From positions 1 to 37,084 of the forward strand of contig JAENWH010000001.1 of the NCBI GenBank assembly GCA_016650135.1: a stretch of 37,084 nucleotides of DNA, written 5' to 3'. Every line of letters begins with the position of its first letter. Positions within the stretch are counted from its first letter, which is position 1. The notes beneath the pieces are model-generated. The model did not search any database. It saw only the letters and a program-made list of their open reading frames with translations, and was not told the origin of the DNA. Below are positions 35,301 through 37,084 of the stretch, in pieces. The DNA is from Peptostreptococcaceae bacterium. GTDB taxonomy: Bacteria; Bacillota_A; Clostridia; Peptostreptococcales; Anaerovoracaceae. The position numbers were made by a program, and so were the translations under genes.

Positions 35301-35568
35301 TGCCAGTTTGTATATTAGTTGTGTTATTAACAAGACTAAAAGGTTCTATTGTCTTAATTCCCAAATTTATACCATTGATATTTTGATCAATTATTTCCTT
35401 CAACATCCTAATTTCATACGTTTCTAAATTATACTTAGATTTAAATGCAATATAATCCGCCTTTGTAAGCTCATCCACATAACCATAACTACAATTTTTG
35501 CAGTACTCAATAATATTCATACATTTTTTATTATCGAATACTTGTTGAATTTTGATTCTAACATCCAT
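32398..35568 (-). CDS. Giant alpha-CTD / sigma4-like DNA-binding protein heading the BREX operon
   Basis: This 1056-residue protein has, after a leader domain and a low-complexity Asn-rich linker (about 80-150), a segment at 168-212 that closely resembles the RNA polymerase alpha C-terminal domain: LSTRSRNALFKAKITTLPQM followed by LNRIRDLGVKSIEEII. At 420-448 it carries a sigma region 4.2-like helix-turn-helix, GLSLQEIGEQRGVSRERIRQ. The second half repeats winged-helix-like units, one reading RAIESRLIN...LCNRGKYIH, similar to HARE-HTH/RpoE-type folds. The ATG has a GGGG site. It lies 120 bp upstream of brxP on the same strand. I infer a transcriptional controller or DNA-sensing component of the BREX locus; no catalytic motif is seen. 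Confidence 0.75.
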   Translation of the reverse strand: MDVRIKIQQVFDNKKCMNIIEYCKNCSYGYVDELTKADYIAFKSKYNLETYEIRMLKEIIDQNINGINLGIKTIEPFSLVNNTTNIQTGNIEDQKIDRMKKNQESYKTNTFCNNALEASKENNIDVEINYQNLKLVIKEKAKNKNGNENPLLTEEVKFNEDYLDTGMLSTRSRNALFKAKITTLPQMLNLDRGQLNRIRDLGVKSIEEIIKIQTEINQRETSSIKVVNPSIVNKSISTVPRDTMNILLEEGIDFAKILSSYSENPEYVVINSVVDSIGIIGKDMSYNAYNNPEYIKQIQVALEEYNINFKSRQKLYKIYSEIPNDRKKRKLKYYLDSFRSKKLIQAILPLSDLLINLELVSDLNKIFYDVSKEKDMYIALCIILEELTIDFKNNFISTLESFSKIEKHERMNEVIISRCQGLSLQEIGEQRGVSRERIRQIEVKANKKLFYLIFSIGIDPIMFISAERNGDMVITQDEIREYFDDCDNISLILYLLKLENISNLYIYDKKFTAFRLKGINHEMCNSSKLLEGLPTFIKQSEIEIVLNEVSEKRLEDIEIIEMAFCDLYKLYGQVYCRGRLVLSQVYDFILGEYYPHGIKLYDDNQISQFRKKTNSIFGDINLPTNNRAIESRLINISVLCNRGKYIHSKYIRVEMELVQAIENYVNNSKRIAISFNELFEMFKEQLMVSSNINNKYFLQGVTKYYLSNKYYITKDFISKEKGVSVYDEIEKYILERGEIHKSKISNHFAGITEAMLSINLSLNKNIIFMNNGYYMHTKHLNINEKDYEINKVLRFNTLQLPISSRKLLELLWMAHSEFLIRNNITENGKLFGILKYMFEDEFVFSRPYIARIGSEDLTNISVIKQHITNYKRISVSDLLLICAENHLLFVSIRQMIKSFNSDFLRTDADLLERVDFDEFTQQIIEEIANAIFDNISLKGYVVGFKIESFLFYPEIPFSWNAFVLRSIVEKYLENEIQIIDIPTTDTFAMNTIFVDSTLNYENYEELIKNVLINEHKANPFVSIEDAFEWIKTAGLILNENSKSWLESNIIALLKLS

Positions 35569-35986
35569 TTTTAGCCCCTTTTTTTTGCTATTGTTGTAAT
35601 TTTAAAAACATTACATTTTATAATATTCATTAAACGAAATCTTATTAATCTATCTCGAATTATACATAGTTTTAGGGAACAATACAAACAATATCATTAC
35701 AATTCCTTAGAATATGGAATAACTATATCAACGTTTTTACTATAACCCGCCGGGTATAAATGCCAATTTATATGTTCTATTACGAAGAGCTACCCCAAGT
35801 AATTCTAATTCTAATGGATTAGGGGAAACAACTTTGTTATAATCATCAACTAAAAATGATCTAATCTATTTCCTTTAATATCTTCTACCATTAATTCATG
35901 TCTCAATTTAGAATGGCCTCTCTTTTAAAAGTTTTGGTGAATTCACATCTATAATTTTCTTTATTTCTCGAAATAGTTTTATGATA
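35569..35986. other. AT-rich intergenic region at the island edge
   Basis: I see no gene in these 418 bases. Features are a short palindrome ACCCGCCGGGT (35745-35755) inside a TATA...TATA context, and an AT-rich stretch directly upstream of the large regulator that presumably holds its promoter (TATTATAAA near 35620 on the minus strand, no good -35). This is where GC content changes, but no attachment-site repeat or tRNA is seen. Confidence 0.45.
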
Positions 35987-37084
35987 TCACAGCCCCACCA
36001 AATTCCCACCAAGTTCCCTCGCTGTCTCCGGGCTGCAAGTGGTAAAAATCACCTGATGCTTCTCAGCAAATCCCTGTAATATCTTCACTGCCATTTCCTT
36101 CCGGTACGGATCCAGATCCACCAGGCAGTCATCCAGCACCAGAAACCCTTTGCTGTCAGCCAGGATGCTCTCCAGCAGTGCCAGTCTGAGTGCAAGTGCC
36201 ACTGAGTCATAAGTCCCGGTAGAAAGCAAACTGAGTGGCATGGTGGCTTCTGCATTCTTGTCTATCTTGAAATTAAAACCATTGTCGATTTCCTTCACCT
36301 GATAGGCGTCCTTTGTCATCAGTGCCAGATATTTGGAAAATGACTCGATCACTGGATTAAAGCTGGCTTCATCCATCTGACTGCGGGTTGCTTCGAAGGC
36401 TGCCTTGATTTTCAGCAGCTTCTTCCCCTTTGCCAGTTTACTTTCAAAATTGCTTTCCTCCATCTCTAACGTTTTTACCAGCTCTTCAGCCGTGGATTCC
36501 GGCATGTTCTTTTCTATCTCGTAATACTTCTGTTTCAGGCCTGCAAGTCTTCCCTGCGCCTCTTCATGGGCTGTTCGTAATTCAGACAGTTCTTTTCTGA
36601 AGCTGCCTGTCGAAGCAGTTCCCTCTGGCATTGGCGCCAATTTCCCCAGCTTTTCCACCTTTTCATTTAGAAGCATTTTTTTAGCAACCATGACATTTAA
36701 AAGGCCATCTGTATTTTTGTATTCCGTTACCCATTTTTCAAGTATATTTCCCATCGTCTTTTTATCAGTTAGCTTGCCTATTTTTATTTCCGTAATTTCT
36801 TTGGTTTCAGCCTCTATTTCAGCCAGGCTTTTCGTCTTACCCAGCCCCTCAATCTCCTTCACCTTTTGAACCAGGCCCTCATAACTATCTTCCCCAGTCA
36901 GCTCGGTGATTTGCCCCTTGAATAGCACCAGGTTTCTTTTCAAATCATCCTGCTTCTCTTTATTCAGCTTGGCCTCCTCAACAGTCCCGGCTTCCAGCTT
37001 TTTAAGGCCCTCCTCCAGTCTGTCTTTGCACCCCTTATACTGATTTCGCAGTTCATTGAAATCAATGTCCCCCGACTTCAGCTC
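35987..37084 (-). CDS. C-terminal part of a YhaN/SMC-like AAA ATPase (5' end outside window)
   Basis: The frame is open to the window edge: 47 more residues precede an internal TTG at 36943, so the gene is truncated by the window, not by nature; 365 residues are visible. Long coiled-coil helices (for example ELSELRTAHEEAQGRL) lead into an ABC/SMC head: LLSTGTYDSVALALRLALLE is the signature-type helix, FLVLDDCLVDLD is Walker B with the D-loop, and HQVIFTTCSPETA is the switch region. This matches YhaN-type or RecN/SbcC-like DNA-repair ATPases. Its base composition is clearly richer in GC than the defence island, so it probably belongs to the older chromosome. Confidence 0.85.
   Translation of the reverse strand, partial: ELKSGDIDFNELRNQYKGCKDRLEEGLKKLEAGTVEEAKLNKEKQDDLKRNLVLFKGQITELTGEDSYEGLVQKVKEIEGLGKTKSLAEIEAETKEITEIKIGKLTDKKTMGNILEKWVTEYKNTDGLLNVMVAKKMLLNEKVEKLGKLAPMPEGTASTGSFRKELSELRTAHEEAQGRLAGLKQKYYEIEKNMPESTAEELVKTLEMEESNFESKLAKGKKLLKIKAAFEATRSQMDEASFNPVIESFSKYLALMTKDAYQVKEIDNGFNFKIDKNAEATMPLSLLSTGTYDSVALALRLALLESILADSKGFLVLDDCLVDLDPYRKEMAVKILQGFAEKHQVIFTTCSPETARELGGNLVGL

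Overview
The window looks like the chromosome of an anaerobic Gram-positive bacterium of the class Clostridia. The evidence is strong GGAGG-type ribosome binding sites, low to moderate GC, ATG/GTG/TTG starts, and adenosylcobalamin-dependent diol/glycerol dehydratase genes. An acetogen- or Eubacteriaceae-like host is possible, but this is a guess and no species is claimed.

Region 1 (about 350-12,790, all minus strand) is one long operon for B12-dependent diol dehydratases. It starts at a near-consensus promoter (12786-12758), runs through a structured leader of about 180 nt, and ends at a perfect 13-bp hairpin (379-348). In order of transcription it encodes: large subunit 1, medium subunit 1, an ethanolamine-permease-like APC transporter, small subunit 1, the reactivase pair DdrA/DdrB, a PEBP/YbhB-like protein, a DUF2294 protein, large, medium and small subunits 2, and a single-chain fusion of a third large subunit with a third medium subunit. 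Set 2 has all the canonical active-site residues. Set 1 keeps the catalytic core but changes two substrate-pocket positions. The fusion has lost the active-site histidine and a conserved block of the medium subunit. There are no microcompartment shell genes, no encapsulation peptides and no aldehyde- or alcohol-processing genes here, so these are probably soluble dehydratases whose aldehyde product is handled by genes elsewhere.

Region 2 (about 13,270-35,570) is visibly more AT-rich and is a defence island with genes on both strands. It holds a winged-helix/PD-(D/E)XK-like protein, a decayed KAP-type NTPase, a Shedu (SduA, DUF4263) nuclease, two orphan genes (one possibly HEPN-like, one with membrane segments and a zinc ribbon), a coupled pair made of a putative histone-fold membrane protein and a membrane HEPN protein, and a TIR-like/DUF2188 pair bracketed by two copies of a roughly 100-bp repeat. 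A type 4 BREX system follows: BrxP (PAPS-reductase-like), a BrxC-like ATPase, PglZ and a short BrxL. It is preceded by a 1056-residue protein that combines an RNA-polymerase alpha-CTD-like domain with a sigma region 4-like helix-turn-helix, and followed by a 62-residue zinc-ribbon protein coupled to brxL.

Region 3 (35,987 to the right end) returns to higher GC with the C-terminal part of a YhaN/SMC-like ATPase, probably the ordinary chromosome beyond the island. At the far left, 22 codons of another gene end at base 71.

The best candidates for something undescribed are the three-dehydratase operon with its degenerate alpha-beta fusion and embedded permease, the putative histone-fold/HEPN membrane pair, and the alpha-CTD/sigma4 protein heading the BREX operon.
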